Below are positions 27,091-35,685 of a stretch of 64,000 bases of DNA, piece by piece. Source of the DNA: Amycolatopsis taiwanensis DSM 45107 (GTDB lineage: Bacteria > Actinomycetota > Actinomycetes > Mycobacteriales > Pseudonocardiaceae). Both the position numbers and the translations under genes were made by a program. Every line of letters starts with the position of its first letter. Position 1 is the first letter of the stretch. A model generated the notes under the pieces. The model worked only from the letters and a program-made list of their open reading frames with translations. It ran no database searches and was not told the origin of the DNA. The stretch is from assembly GCF_000519205.1 (NCBI RefSeq), contig NZ_JAFB01000024.1:94658-158657 (forward strand). The letters run 5' to 3'.

Positions 27091-30000
27091 ACGGATGGGC
27101 CATGGTGCGGCGTTTCACCGCCGTCGCTTACGGATTGTTCGCGCTCATGCTGGTTGCCCCGCCGCAGGCTTCGGCCGCTTGTGGTCCCGCGGTTCTCCAA
27201 AGTGGATCCTCGCCGCTGGGCGACTGCCCGAGCGCACCGTCGGTGATCGGGATTGTCACGGTTGCCGCACTCGCGCTCGGCGGCGTCGGCCTGCAACTCG
27301 CGATCAGCCTCGGCCGGGCCGCCGCCACGGCGTTGCGCGACGGCGTTTCCGCGACGACCATGCTCGCCGCGACCACCGCCGGGCCGGCCGCCAGCACGGT
27401 GACCCCCGCCCGCCCCCCGGTGCCGACAGCGGCGAGCACGCCCGCCGCTGTCCGGTGCACGGCCGGCGACCCGGTGGACGTGGCCACCGGCGAGGTCCTC
27501 CTGCGCCAGACCGATGTCGAACTACCCGGGGTGCTGCCGCTGGTGCTGACTCGCACCCACTTGTCGTCCTACCGCTCCGGACTCGGTTTCGGTCGTTCCT
27601 GGGCGGACACGCTGAGCCAGCGCGTGGAGTTCGACGGCTACGGACTCGTCTACGTCGCCGACGACGGGATGCGGCTGATCTACCCGGTGCCGCCCGCCAC
27701 CGGAGCCGTCCTGCCCGCGCAGGGACCGCGCTGGCCCCTCGTCCGCACGCCCACCGGATTCGCCATCCACCGCGGGGAAACCGGGCAGACCCTGCACTTT
27801 CGCCCGGTCACCGCAACCGTGCTGCCGCTGGCCATTATCAGTGACCGCAACGGAAACACCATCGAGGTGGACCGCGACGCCGCCGGCGCGCCGACCGCAG
27901 TACGCCACTCCGGCGGTTACCACATCGACGTGGACATCGAGAATGGATTGGTCACCGAGTTGCGGCTACGCGACGCGCGCGGGCCGGCGACGACGCTACT
28001 GAGGTACACCTACGACGCCGGCCAACTCAGCGAAGTGATCAACGAGTCGGGAACCGCGCTGCGCTTCACCTATGACACCGAAGGGCGCATCACCGGGTGG
28101 ACCGACCGGAACGGCGAATGGTACCGGTGGCACTACGACTCCGGCGGCCGGTGTGTCGCCGCCGAGGGCTCCGGCGGGTTCCTCAACGGCACCTTCACCT
28201 ACGACACCCGGGAACGGACCACGCGATTCGTCGACGCGCTCGGCGCCGCCACCGGGTACCGGTTCGACCGGCAGGGACGGCTGATCGCCGAGACCGACCC
28301 ACTGGGCCGCACCACGACCTGGGAACGGGACCGCCACGGGCGCGTCGTGTCCACTACCGACCCGCTGGGCCGCACGACTCGCCATGAGTACGATGTGGAC
28401 GGTAACCTAATCCGCACGGTCAGGCCGGACGGCAGCGTGGTCCGGATCGCCTACGACCAGTTCGGTTTCCCGGCGGCCTTCGCCGACCCGGACGGCGCAA
28501 TCTGGCGGTGCGCCTATGACCAGCGGGGCAACCTCCTCACCAGCACGGACCCGTCAGGGGCCACCACTTACCGCCGCTACGACGAGCATGGCCGCCTGGT
28601 CGGCGTGCTCGACCCGCTCGGGGGCGAGACCCGGATCGACAACGACCCGGCCGGGCTCCCAGTTGCCGTCACAGACCCGGCCGGCCGCACGACCCGGTAT
28701 TTCCGTGACCACTTTGGACGGCCCGCAGCGGTCATCGACCCACTCGGCCGCATCGAATACTTCGGCTGGACCGTGGCCGGCCGTGCGCTTTCCCATACGC
28801 ACGCGGATGGCACCACCGAGCAGTGGCGCTATGACCGCGAAGGCAACCAGGTCGGCTACACCGACCGGCTGGGGCGCCAGACCCGCACGGAGGTGACCCA
28901 CTTCGACCTGCCGGCCGAGGAGATCACGCCGGGCGGGGCCCGGACGCGTGCGGAGTACGACCACGCCCTGCGCCTGGTGTCGGTCATTGACCCCGCGGGT
29001 GCGACGTGGCGGTTCAGCTATGACGCGGCTGGGAATGTCATCGGGGAAACCGACTTGAACGGGCGCACGCTCGAATACCGCTACGACGAGGCCGGAAGGC
29101 TGATCGAGCAGACGAGCGGTGCCGGCGAAACGGTCAGGTTCGACTATGACGCACTCGACCGCGTTGTTGAGCGACGCGCCGGTGAGGGCGTCACCCACTT
29201 CGAATATGACGCGGCCGGACGTCTCGTCCGTGCCGTCAACGAGGATGCCGACGTTCGGCTCCAGCGAGATGCCCTGGGGCGTGTTGTCGCGGAGTCGGTC
29301 AACGGACGAACCATCCACTATGGATACGACTCGCTTGGGCGGCGCGTCTTCCGCCGGACCCCGGCGGGAACCGAGACCGGCTGGAGCTACGACCCCAGTG
29401 ACCGGCCTCTCGCGATGCGGCTGGCCGGCCAAACCGTGTGGTTCTCCCACGATGCGGCCGGCCGCGTGGCGGGCATCCGGTGGAGCAGCGGCCTCACGCT
29501 GACGCGGTCCTGGGACGCCGCCGACCGGTTGGTCTCCGAGACCGTGGGGCGGACGGCGCCGACCCTGCAGCGCCATTACCGGTATCGACCCGACGGTCAT
29601 CTTCTGGCGATGCAAGATGCGCTCGGAACCCGGCAGTTCACCCTCGACGAGGACGACCGTGTGACCAATGTGGATGGTCCGGCCGGCCGGGAACGGTACG
29701 CCTACGACGCCGCGGGAAACATCGTCGACGCCTTGCGGCCATGGCCGGGCGCCGAGGAGGAACCACGGGAGTACTCGGGGACGCTCATTCGCGCGGCCGG
29801 TGAGATCCGTTACGAGCATGACGCACAGGGCCGTACCGTGCTGCGACAGCGCAACCGAGCCGACGACTCGCCAGAGACCTGGCGATTCAGCTGGAACTCC
29901 GACGACCAGCTCCAGGCCGTCACCACCCCTGATGGCACGAGATGGTGCTACCGCTACGACCCCTTCGGCCGCCGCATCGCCAAGCAACGGCTCGGCGACG

Positions 30001-30977
30001 ACGGCACGGTCGTCGAACAGATCGACTTCGTCTGGGACGGCTCGCTTCTCGTCGAACAGATCGACTCCTCGGGCCGGGTCACCACCTGGGAATACGCTCC
30101 GGACGACGCCGGCCCGCTGGTCCAGCTGGAACACGGGCAAGGCGGCCAGCGGTGCTTCGCGGTCCTGGCCGATCCGATCGGCGCCCCGACCGAGCTGGTC
30201 GACCTCGATGGCACCGTGCGGTGGCGTGCCACCACCTCACTGTGGGGCGAGGCGCCACCGGGCGAGCAGGCACGCATTCCGCTGCGTTTCCCGGGCCAGT
30301 ACCACGATCCCGAGACCGGCCTGCACTACAACGTGTTCCGCTACTACGAGCCGGAAACGGGCCGGTACCTCACTGCTGACCCGCGGGGACTGGACGGGGG
30401 ACTCAACCCGCACGCCTACGTGGCCAACCCGCTGGCCGAACTCGACCCGCTCGGGCTGACACCGGAAGGCCCGGACGGGTGCGCCCAGCGTGGTGGTCAA
30501 CCGTCCTATGAGGACGTCAAGACGCCGTTCTTCGCCGACCAGAAGGGTCAGCACAGGGCCAAGTCAGCGGCTCATGAGAAGTTGTCGAAGGCGCCGTATG
30601 AGCCCAAGCACAGGTACGCAGAGCCCAGGCACGCCGGCCGGTACCAGCCCCAGCACCGGCGCAGCTGGCTTCGATCCATAACGGACCGTAATCCGGGTGC
30701 GCACCGGATGCCTCTGGAACGGCGGCTCGACGAGCTCAGCTACCGCGGCAACAGGCTGATACAGGACTCCAACACCTTCACCGAGCAGGGCAAACAGCTC
30801 GGCAGCGCGGTCGGGCTGGTCGGTCAGGGCTTGTCGGCCGTGCCGCCCTCGAACTCCCTACTCGCGGCGGTCAACGCCGTCGGGCAGGTCACCAGCCACT
30901 ACGCCGGCACCGTCGGCGAATGGGGTGGCCGCGTCTATGGCGCGCTGCGGGGTTTCATCAACTCCGGCCGCACCTGA
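27087..30977 (+). CDS. Secreted RHS-repeat protein (polymorphic toxin type)
   Basis: 1296 residues from ATG 27087, overlapping the protease stop. A Sec-type signal (to about residue 31, PQASAA) and a second hydrophobic segment (SVIGIVTVAALALGGVGLQL) are followed by a DUF6531-like region at about 130-170 (CTAGDPVDVATGEVLLRQ). Some 25-30 RHS/YD repeats fill about residues 290-1050, then the RHS core closure (YHDPETGLHYNVFRYYEPET, NPLAELDPLGL) near 1072-1124. The last 170 residues are variable, with Gln/His/Arg-rich then Gly/Ala-rich helical sequence and no catalytic motif I recognise. RHS shells usually enclose a C-terminal toxin. The last 120 bp overlap a gene on the other strand. Confidence 0.88.
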   Translation: MNGWAMVRRFTAVAYGLFALMLVAPPQASAACGPAVLQSGSSPLGDCPSAPSVIGIVTVAALALGGVGLQLAISLGRAAATALRDGVSATTMLAATTAGPAASTVTPARPPVPTAASTPAAVRCTAGDPVDVATGEVLLRQTDVELPGVLPLVLTRTHLSSYRSGLGFGRSWADTLSQRVEFDGYGLVYVADDGMRLIYPVPPATGAVLPAQGPRWPLVRTPTGFAIHRGETGQTLHFRPVTATVLPLAIISDRNGNTIEVDRDAAGAPTAVRHSGGYHIDVDIENGLVTELRLRDARGPATTLLRYTYDAGQLSEVINESGTALRFTYDTEGRITGWTDRNGEWYRWHYDSGGRCVAAEGSGGFLNGTFTYDTRERTTRFVDALGAATGYRFDRQGRLIAETDPLGRTTTWERDRHGRVVSTTDPLGRTTRHEYDVDGNLIRTVRPDGSVVRIAYDQFGFPAAFADPDGAIWRCAYDQRGNLLTSTDPSGATTYRRYDEHGRLVGVLDPLGGETRIDNDPAGLPVAVTDPAGRTTRYFRDHFGRPAAVIDPLGRIEYFGWTVAGRALSHTHADGTTEQWRYDREGNQVGYTDRLGRQTRTEVTHFDLPAEEITPGGARTRAEYDHALRLVSVIDPAGATWRFSYDAAGNVIGETDLNGRTLEYRYDEAGRLIEQTSGAGETVRFDYDALDRVVERRAGEGVTHFEYDAAGRLVRAVNEDADVRLQRDALGRVVAESVNGRTIHYGYDSLGRRVFRRTPAGTETGWSYDPSDRPLAMRLAGQTVWFSHDAAGRVAGIRWSSGLTLTRSWDAADRLVSETVGRTAPTLQRHYRYRPDGHLLAMQDALGTRQFTLDEDDRVTNVDGPAGRERYAYDAAGNIVDALRPWPGAEEEPREYSGTLIRAAGEIRYEHDAQGRTVLRQRNRADDSPETWRFSWNSDDQLQAVTTPDGTRWCYRYDPFGRRIAKQRLGDDGTVVEQIDFVWDGSLLVEQIDSSGRVTTWEYAPDDAGPLVQLEHGQGGQRCFAVLADPIGAPTELVDLDGTVRWRATTSLWGEAPPGEQARIPLRFPGQYHDPETGLHYNVFRYYEPETGRYLTADPRGLDGGLNPHAYVANPLAELDPLGLTPEGPDGCAQRGGQPSYEDVKTPFFADQKGQHRAKSAAHEKLSKAPYEPKHRYAEPRHAGRYQPQHRRSWLRSITDRNPGAHRMPLERRLDELSYRGNRLIQDSNTFTEQGKQLGSAVGLVGQGLSAVPPSNSLLAAVNAVGQVTSHYAGTVGEWGGRVYGALRGFINSGRT

Positions 30978-31946
30978 CCTTGCTTTGCCCGGCAGTTCTT
31001 CATGCCCGTTTTCCGTGCGGAGCGCGGCGAGGATGTCCTGAGGCGAGGTGAGCAGTTGGGGACGATGGTCGAGTACGAGTTGTTGTGCGGCGGTGAGTTG
31101 GTGCACGGCGACGGTCCACTCGACCTTCACGATCAGCAGCGCACCGACCCTGATCACCGCATCCTTGGTCGACTGCAAGGACGTCAGGACGGGTCCGAGG
31201 TTCTGCATCATCGTCGCCGTGACGGTCGCGTCCTGGGCAAGGACGAGACGCGAGTCCAGCGCGTGCGCAGCCATGAGTGCGGTTTCCCGGCCGAGGCGGG
31301 AGGCGGCCGGCCGCATTCTCGCTCGCATCCTCCGGAACCACGACCCGAGCACGGGATCGTCGCGGCCGACGATCTCCCCGCCCGCCAGCCGTACCAGGTT
31401 CTCGACCGCGGCCTGGACAAGCTCGTGCCCGGATTCCTCACCCAGATAGATTGTCACGGGCAAGGTCGCTGTCGCGTCGACATCACCGCCACCGGTCCGG
31501 GCCGGAGGAGGCCGCCGGTGGGCTCGAATGTCTGGCGACCGCTTGCCCAGGAGAGCGTCGTCGGAACCACGGAATCGCCGGCCGACGTCGATGGCCGGCG
31601 CGCTCCGCCGGCCCACCGCCATGATCCGCGCCACCAGTTCGGCCGTGGCGAACGGTTTGACGAGGTAGTCGTCGGCTCCGTGCTCGACGGCGATCCGGCC
31701 CTCACGGCTGCTCTCGGCCAGCACCAGCGCCGGGGTGAGCCATCCGTCGGCCCGCCGGGTCCGCAGGAAGTCCAACGCTCGACCGCTGGGCAGGACCAGA
31801 TCGAGTATGACGAGATCGTAGGAGTTCTCGGCAAGCGGTCGATCCGCGTCCGGAAGGTCGGCAACGGCGTCCACCGCATGTCCACGGAGAGACTCCGTGA
31901 TGGCATTACGGAGCTTGATGTCAGGCTCGACTACCAGTAGACGCAC
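30858..31946 (-). CDS. Response-regulator receiver protein with unrecognised C-terminal domain
   Basis: 362 residues from GTG 31946, which has TAGGAGG upstream; a GTG nine bases earlier is too close to that site. Residues 1-112 are a receiver domain with the acidic pair EPD (7-9), phosphoacceptor Asp49 (VILDLVLP) and Lys97 (YLVKPFA). From about 145 a second domain (LPVTIYLGEESGHELVQAAV, DDPVLGSWFRRMRAR, AVIRVGALLIVKVEWTVAV) is not a DNA-binding output I know. No histidine kinase is adjacent. Its 3' end overlaps the RHS gene tail by 120 bp on the opposite strand, so the final 40 residues are the least certain. Confidence 0.7.
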   Translation of the reverse strand: MRLLVVEPDIKLRNAITESLRGHAVDAVADLPDADRPLAENSYDLVILDLVLPSGRALDFLRTRRADGWLTPALVLAESSREGRIAVEHGADDYLVKPFATAELVARIMAVGRRSAPAIDVGRRFRGSDDALLGKRSPDIRAHRRPPPARTGGGDVDATATLPVTIYLGEESGHELVQAAVENLVRLAGGEIVGRDDPVLGSWFRRMRARMRPAASRLGRETALMAAHALDSRLVLAQDATVTATMMQNLGPVLTSLQSTKDAVIRVGALLIVKVEWTVAVHQLTAAQQLVLDHRPQLLTSPQDILAALRTENGHEELPGKARSGAAGVDETPQRAIDAATPFADGAGVVAGDLPDGVDRRE

Positions 31947-32020
31947 CGGCCACACCTCCTACGCCGATGACAGATGCTACTGGAGCTGCCTACGTCACTG
32001 AGCGGAACCAATGGACTACA

Positions 32021-32032
32021 CCTGACGTCAGG
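32021..32032. promoter_or_regulatory. Perfect 12-bp palindrome in the divergent gap 31947-32188
   Basis: CCTGACGTCAGG lies between the response-regulator-like gene and the SUKH-like gene, about 75 bp upstream of the former. It may be an operator for either. Nothing else is obvious in this 242-bp gap apart from GC-rich inverted sequence around 32060-32075. Confidence 0.4.
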
Positions 32033-32188
32033 CGGGATCCACCTCCACGATCGGTCGGCGCCGGCCGGCCTGGCGCGGCACCTGCACGGTGACACCTGAG
32101 CACCTCCGGGCGGCGGAGCGCGGCGGCGGTATCGTGCCCAGCACTCCGTAACGCACCGACGAGCCCGATCCGAGGTACAAGAAGAAGA

Positions 32189-32737
32189 ATGATCACGCGT
32201 CAGGACATGCTGGACCTGTACGGCTCCTCGAACCTCGTTACCGTGCCGTCGGGGGAGGTCGAGCGTTTCCGGCTCCGTGCGCCGGATGCCGAGGTGTTGG
32301 CGACGGTAGGACTGCCGCGGTTCAGTTCGCCGTTCTTCACGACCGAGGTGCAGGGCGGACCCGAATTCCGGAGAGTCATCGATGTCACGACGCGGGACGG
32401 CAAAGACCATCGCGAGGTTATTGTCGGTGGACCGCCCGGAGACTCCGGGATGCGGTTCTCGATCTCCGCGTACGAGGGCTTCATCACGTTGGTCCAGTTG
32501 CAGGGGGACCGGCCCCGAGGTGAGGTCGTGAACAATAATCTCGGTGAGTTCGTCGAATTCTTGTACCGGCTGGAGCGATATCGGCTCCGAGTGGAGGCCG
32601 ATCCCGCAAGTGCGGAAGAAGAATTCGAAGAACTCAGCGGCACCTTGATGCGCATCGACCCGTTCTCGTTCGAACTCGAGGAGAACTGGTGGTCCATCGC
32701 GCTCCGCCAGTTGGGCGGAGCCGGAATCGGGGAGTGA
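32189..32737 (+). CDS. SUKH-4-like protein, candidate immunity protein
   Basis: 182 residues from ATG 32189, with only a weak purine-rich ribosome site (AAGAAGAAG). The C-terminal half carries the SUKH-4 pattern: NNNLGEFVEFLYRLERY, an acidic helix, then RIDPFSFELEENWWSIALRQ, equivalent to the DPxA...ENWW end of that group. SUKH proteins commonly neutralise contact-dependent or RHS toxins and sit just downstream of them. Here the RHS gene ends 1.2 kb upstream, with an opposite-strand gene between. Family assignment is moderate; the immunity role is inference. Confidence 0.6.
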   Translation: MITRQDMLDLYGSSNLVTVPSGEVERFRLRAPDAEVLATVGLPRFSSPFFTTEVQGGPEFRRVIDVTTRDGKDHREVIVGGPPGDSGMRFSISAYEGFITLVQLQGDRPRGEVVNNNLGEFVEFLYRLERYRLRVEADPASAEEEFEELSGTLMRIDPFSFELEENWWSIALRQLGGAGIGE

Positions 32738-32738
32738 C

Positions 32739-32811
32739 GCACCGGGGGCCACTCGTTCGGTGTCCACCCGGGAAGGATCCCGTGTGGACGGTGGGCGAGT
32801 GGCCCCGGTGC
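32739..32811. terminator. Large nested hairpin, likely bidirectional terminator
   Basis: An outer stem pairs 32739-32755 with 32796-32811 (GCACCGGGGCCACTCG-type arms with one bulged G). An inner stem pairs GTCCAC (32762-32767) with GTGGAC (32784-32789). It starts one base after the SUKH-like stop and ends 14 bp before the stop of the convergent TetR gene, so it can serve both. Confidence 0.85.
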
Positions 32812-32824
32812 ACCGGAAGCCGGA

Positions 32825-33553
32825 TCAGGACGCCGGGGTGCGCGCGCGTGACCGGCCGCGGGCCGCGCTCGTGCGCGATTTCACGGCCGGCGCGCTGAGT
32901 CCCTCCATGATGAGCGTCAGGTATTGATCGGCGAGTTGCGCCGAGGTCAGCGCGCCCTTCGGGGTGTACCAGCGCACCGCGGCCCACACCGAGTCACGCA
33001 CGAACCGGTAGGTCACCTTCGGGTCGAGGTCAGGGCGGAAGGCGCCGCTGGTGACCCCGTCCTGCAGGACCTTCAGCCAGACCCGGCGGACGCTGTTCTC
33101 GGTCTTCGACACGTGGTCGAACCAGGCGAACTGGGTGAGGAACCGCCGCTCGTTCTGCAGCACCGTGATGGCCGCCCGGTGGTCGCCGATCGAGGTGAAC
33201 GCCGCCCGGATCAGTTCGCGCAGCGCGTCGGCCGGGTCCGGGTTCTCGGCCACGATCGCCCGGCTGGCCTTGAGCAACTCGTCCAGGAACGTCGACAGGA
33301 TTTCGTCGACAATATTTTCCTTCGAGTTGAAATGATAGTAGAGGCTGCCCGACAGCACACCCGCGGCCTGCCCGATATCGCGCACTGTGGTGGACTGGAA
33401 CCCGCGCTCGGCGAACAGTTCCGCCGCGATGTCGATCAGCGCCTGCCGCCGGTTCGTCGGCGACTCGGTCTGGCCGCCTTCTCGCGTGGCCTTCCGAGAA
33501 CGAGGTGTGGTCTTCGAGGCGGTTTTCCCCGATTCGCGTTTCGTGCCTGGCAT
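32825..33553 (-). CDS. TetR family regulator, KstR2-like
   Basis: 242 residues. After a basic Lys/Arg/Thr-rich leader of about 33 residues comes the helix-turn-helix (ALIDIAAELFAERGFQSTTV, AAGVLSGSLYYHFNSKENIV). The ligand domain carries FRPDLDPKVTYRFVRDSVWA and AVRWYTPKGALTSAQLADQY, which follow mycobacterial KstR2 closely. It ends in an Arg/Ser-rich tail. KstR2 represses ring C/D steroid (HIP) catabolism and is released by HIP-CoA. Of the three KstR2-like proteins here this looks the best match. Its promoter appears leaderless. Whether it binds the CAAGCGCTTG sites in this window is inference. Confidence 0.82.
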   Translation of the reverse strand: MPGTKRESGKTASKTTPRSRKATREGGQTESPTNRRQALIDIAAELFAERGFQSTTVRDIGQAAGVLSGSLYYHFNSKENIVDEILSTFLDELLKASRAIVAENPDPADALRELIRAAFTSIGDHRAAITVLQNERRFLTQFAWFDHVSKTENSVRRVWLKVLQDGVTSGAFRPDLDPKVTYRFVRDSVWAAVRWYTPKGALTSAQLADQYLTLIMEGLSAPAVKSRTSAARGRSRARTPAS

Positions 33554-33554
33554 G

Positions 33555-33591
33555 GGTGCAATTATGCACCTCTGATGGCCAAGCGCTCGCT
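33555..33591 (-). promoter_or_regulatory. Leaderless promoter and two operator candidates of the KstR2-like gene
   Basis: Inverted arms GGTGCA (33555-33560) and TGCACC (33565-33570) lie immediately upstream of the start codon and contain a minus-strand CATAAT box about eight bases from the ATG, implying a leaderless message. A degenerate copy of the KstR2-type motif, GCCAAGCGCTCGCT (33578-33591, two mismatches), sits where the -35 region would be. Autoregulation is plausible. Confidence 0.5.
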
Positions 33592-33705
33592 CGGTGTGCG
33601 TCCAGGGGTGCCGGGCCGAGCCCGGTCGTGGTGCGGTTCACGCTTCGGCCGCCGGGTCCCGGTGAGCGGGAACGTGGTTTTGCCGTCACCGGAGGAGTTT
33701 CCAGG

Positions 33706-34761
33706 ATGGGGACCGTGACGGCATCGGGTGCTGGGCGGCTTCGGGTCGCACGGGTGGTGCGTGAGACGCACGACGCGGTCTCAGTCGAGTTCGAGGTGCC
33801 GGCCGAGCTGGTGGAGCGGTTCCGGTTCGAACCGGGACAGTTCCTTACGCTGAGGATACCGACACCCGACGGCGGCTGGGCCGCGCGATGCTACTCGCTG
33901 TGCAGCGCGCCCGGTGACGGTCCGCCCACGATCACCGTGAAGCGGGTGGCCGGCGGGCTCGCGTCGAACTGGATCTGCGAGACACTCGGGCCCGGCGACG
34001 AGATCGAGGTGCTGCCGCCCGCGGGCCTGTTCGTGCCGCGGGCCGGGCAGCGTGATCTGTTGTTGTTCGCCGGTGGCAGCGGGATCACCCCGATCATGTC
34101 GATCCTGCGGGCCCGGCTGGCGGCCCCGGGCGGCTCCGCGGTCCTGGTCTACGCGAACTCCGACGAGCGTTCGGTGATCTTCGCCGGGGAGTTGCGACGG
34201 CTCGCCGCCGAGCATCCGGACCGGCTGCTCGTGCTCCACCTGCTGGACAGCGTGCAAGGACTGCCCACGGCCGAACTCCTGGCATCGCTGTGCCGGCCGT
34301 TCCGTGCCGCCGACGTCGCCATGCTCTGCGGGCCTGCCCCGTTCATGGCGGTGGCCGGTGAGGCGCTGGCGCGGCTCGGCGTGCCCCGCGAACGGGTCGT
34401 CACCGAGAAGTTCCGGTCGCTGGAGTCGGACCCGTTCACCGAGCCGGGCAGCGCCACCGATGCCGAGACGGTGCCGGCGGGCCGGGAGGCCGCGACCGTC
34501 ACGGTCGAACTGGACGGCGAGCGGCGGACGCTGCCGTGGCCGGCCCAGACACCGCTGCTGGACCTGCTGCGTGGAAACGGACTTGATGCCCCGTTTTCCT
34601 GCCGGGAGGGTGCGTGCAGCGCCTGTGCCTGCCGCCTGGTCGCCGGTGAGGTCAAGATGCTCCGCAACGAGGTGCTCGAGGAGGAGGACCTGGCCGAGGG
34701 TTACCTCCTGGCCTGCCAGGCGGTGCCGGTGACCGAGCACGTCGAGGTGACCTACGACTGA
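33706..34761 (+). CDS. KshB-type ferredoxin reductase (FAD, NAD, plant-type 2Fe-2S)
   Basis: 351 residues from ATG 33706, with GGAGGAG ahead. The order is FAD domain (FEPGQFLTLRIP, RCYSLCSAP), NAD domain (FAGGSGITPIMSILRA, AMLCGPAPFMAV) and a C-terminal ferredoxin with four cluster cysteines in SCREGACSACACRLVAG and LLACQAV. Length and order match KshB, which passes electrons to the 3-ketosteroid 9-alpha-hydroxylase KshA, and HsaB/phenylacetate-type reductases. No Rieske oxygenase lies in this window, so its partner is elsewhere. It is divergent from the KstR2-like gene and convergent with an SDR gene. Confidence 0.88.
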   Translation: MGTVTASGAGRLRVARVVRETHDAVSVEFEVPAELVERFRFEPGQFLTLRIPTPDGGWAARCYSLCSAPGDGPPTITVKRVAGGLASNWICETLGPGDEIEVLPPAGLFVPRAGQRDLLLFAGGSGITPIMSILRARLAAPGGSAVLVYANSDERSVIFAGELRRLAAEHPDRLLVLHLLDSVQGLPTAELLASLCRPFRAADVAMLCGPAPFMAVAGEALARLGVPRERVVTEKFRSLESDPFTEPGSATDAETVPAGREAATVTVELDGERRTLPWPAQTPLLDLLRGNGLDAPFSCREGACSACACRLVAGEVKMLRNEVLEEEDLAEGYLLACQAVPVTEHVEVTYD

Positions 34762-34774
34762 AGATCGGCAGCGG

Positions 34775-35584
34775 CTACCCGTTCAGCAACTGGCGGACCC
34801 GGTCGTGCGCTTCGAGCACCACTTTCGCTCGATCGGCGTCGGCGGCGGAGGCGGCTTGGACCTCATGGCCGCTGACGATGCGCACCGGGCCGTGCGGGAG
34901 ATGCGCGAGACCCTCGCGGGCCACCTCCTCCGGCTCGGAGACGACGAGCCCGGGAACGTCGAAGTTGAGCCCGGCCCGGGCCATCGCCGGGGTACGGGTG
35001 GCGCCGAGCACTAGCGCCAGGACGTCCACGCCGTGCTCGCGAAGCTCGACCCACAGGCTCTCCGCGAAGATCTGGACGAACGCCTTGGCACCGCCGTAGA
35101 CCGACTGCCGCATCGCGCCGTGGTTCCCGGAAAGCGACCCGGCGAGCAGGATCCCGCCGCGGCGCCGGTCCCGCATGGACTGTCCGAAGTGGTGAACCAG
35201 TGCCATCGGAACCGCGACGTTCAGGTCGATCACGCGCTGGAAGGCGGTCAGGTCACCATCGAGGAACGGCCTGCTGTGCGAGTTGGCTCCGGCGTTGTGG
35301 ATCAGCAAGCCGACCTCGATGTCGGCGGTCGCGTCCACCACGCGGCCGATGGCGCCGGGCTCGGTCAGGTCCGTCGCGAGCGTGCGGACCTGCACTCCGT
35401 GCGCCCGGCATTCGGCCGCGGTGGCGGCCAGCGGATCGCGCTTGCGCGCGATCAGCACCAGGTTGAGGCCGGCTTCGGCGAGCAGGCGGGCGAAGGCCGC
35501 ACCGACCCCCTCGGAACCGCCGGTGATCACGGCCCACGGCCCGTAGCGGCGACTGTCCATTGCGGATTCCGTGCGTTCGGTCAT
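34775..35584 (-). CDS. Short-chain dehydrogenase/reductase (SDR)
   Basis: 269 residues from ATG 35584; an ATG at 35617 would add 11. The cofactor motif is TGGSEGVGAAFA (TGxxxGxG), LIHNAGAN follows, then the catalytic Ser in AGSLSG and YGGAKAF for Tyr-x-x-x-Lys (Y-G-G-A-K). The pattern suits an NADP-dependent classical SDR of broad type. It is divergent from a luciferase-like oxidoreductase (101-bp gap). The substrate is unknown; a hydroxy or keto steroid fragment is suggested only by the neighbourhood. Confidence 0.85.
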   Translation of the reverse strand: MTERTESAMDSRRYGPWAVITGGSEGVGAAFARLLAEAGLNLVLIARKRDPLAATAAECRAHGVQVRTLATDLTEPGAIGRVVDATADIEVGLLIHNAGANSHSRPFLDGDLTAFQRVIDLNVAVPMALVHHFGQSMRDRRRGGILLAGSLSGNHGAMRQSVYGGAKAFVQIFAESLWVELREHGVDVLALVLGATRTPAMARAGLNFDVPGLVVSEPEEVAREGLAHLPHGPVRIVSGHEVQAASAADADRAKVVLEAHDRVRQLLNG

Positions 35585-35685
35585 GGTCACCAGGTTGCCG
35601 GAGGGCACCGAACCCACGGGGCAAGGTTTCCCGCTCAGCGGGACAGCGCCGTGGTCGACGGGGGACGAGGCGGTAGGAGGTAGGA

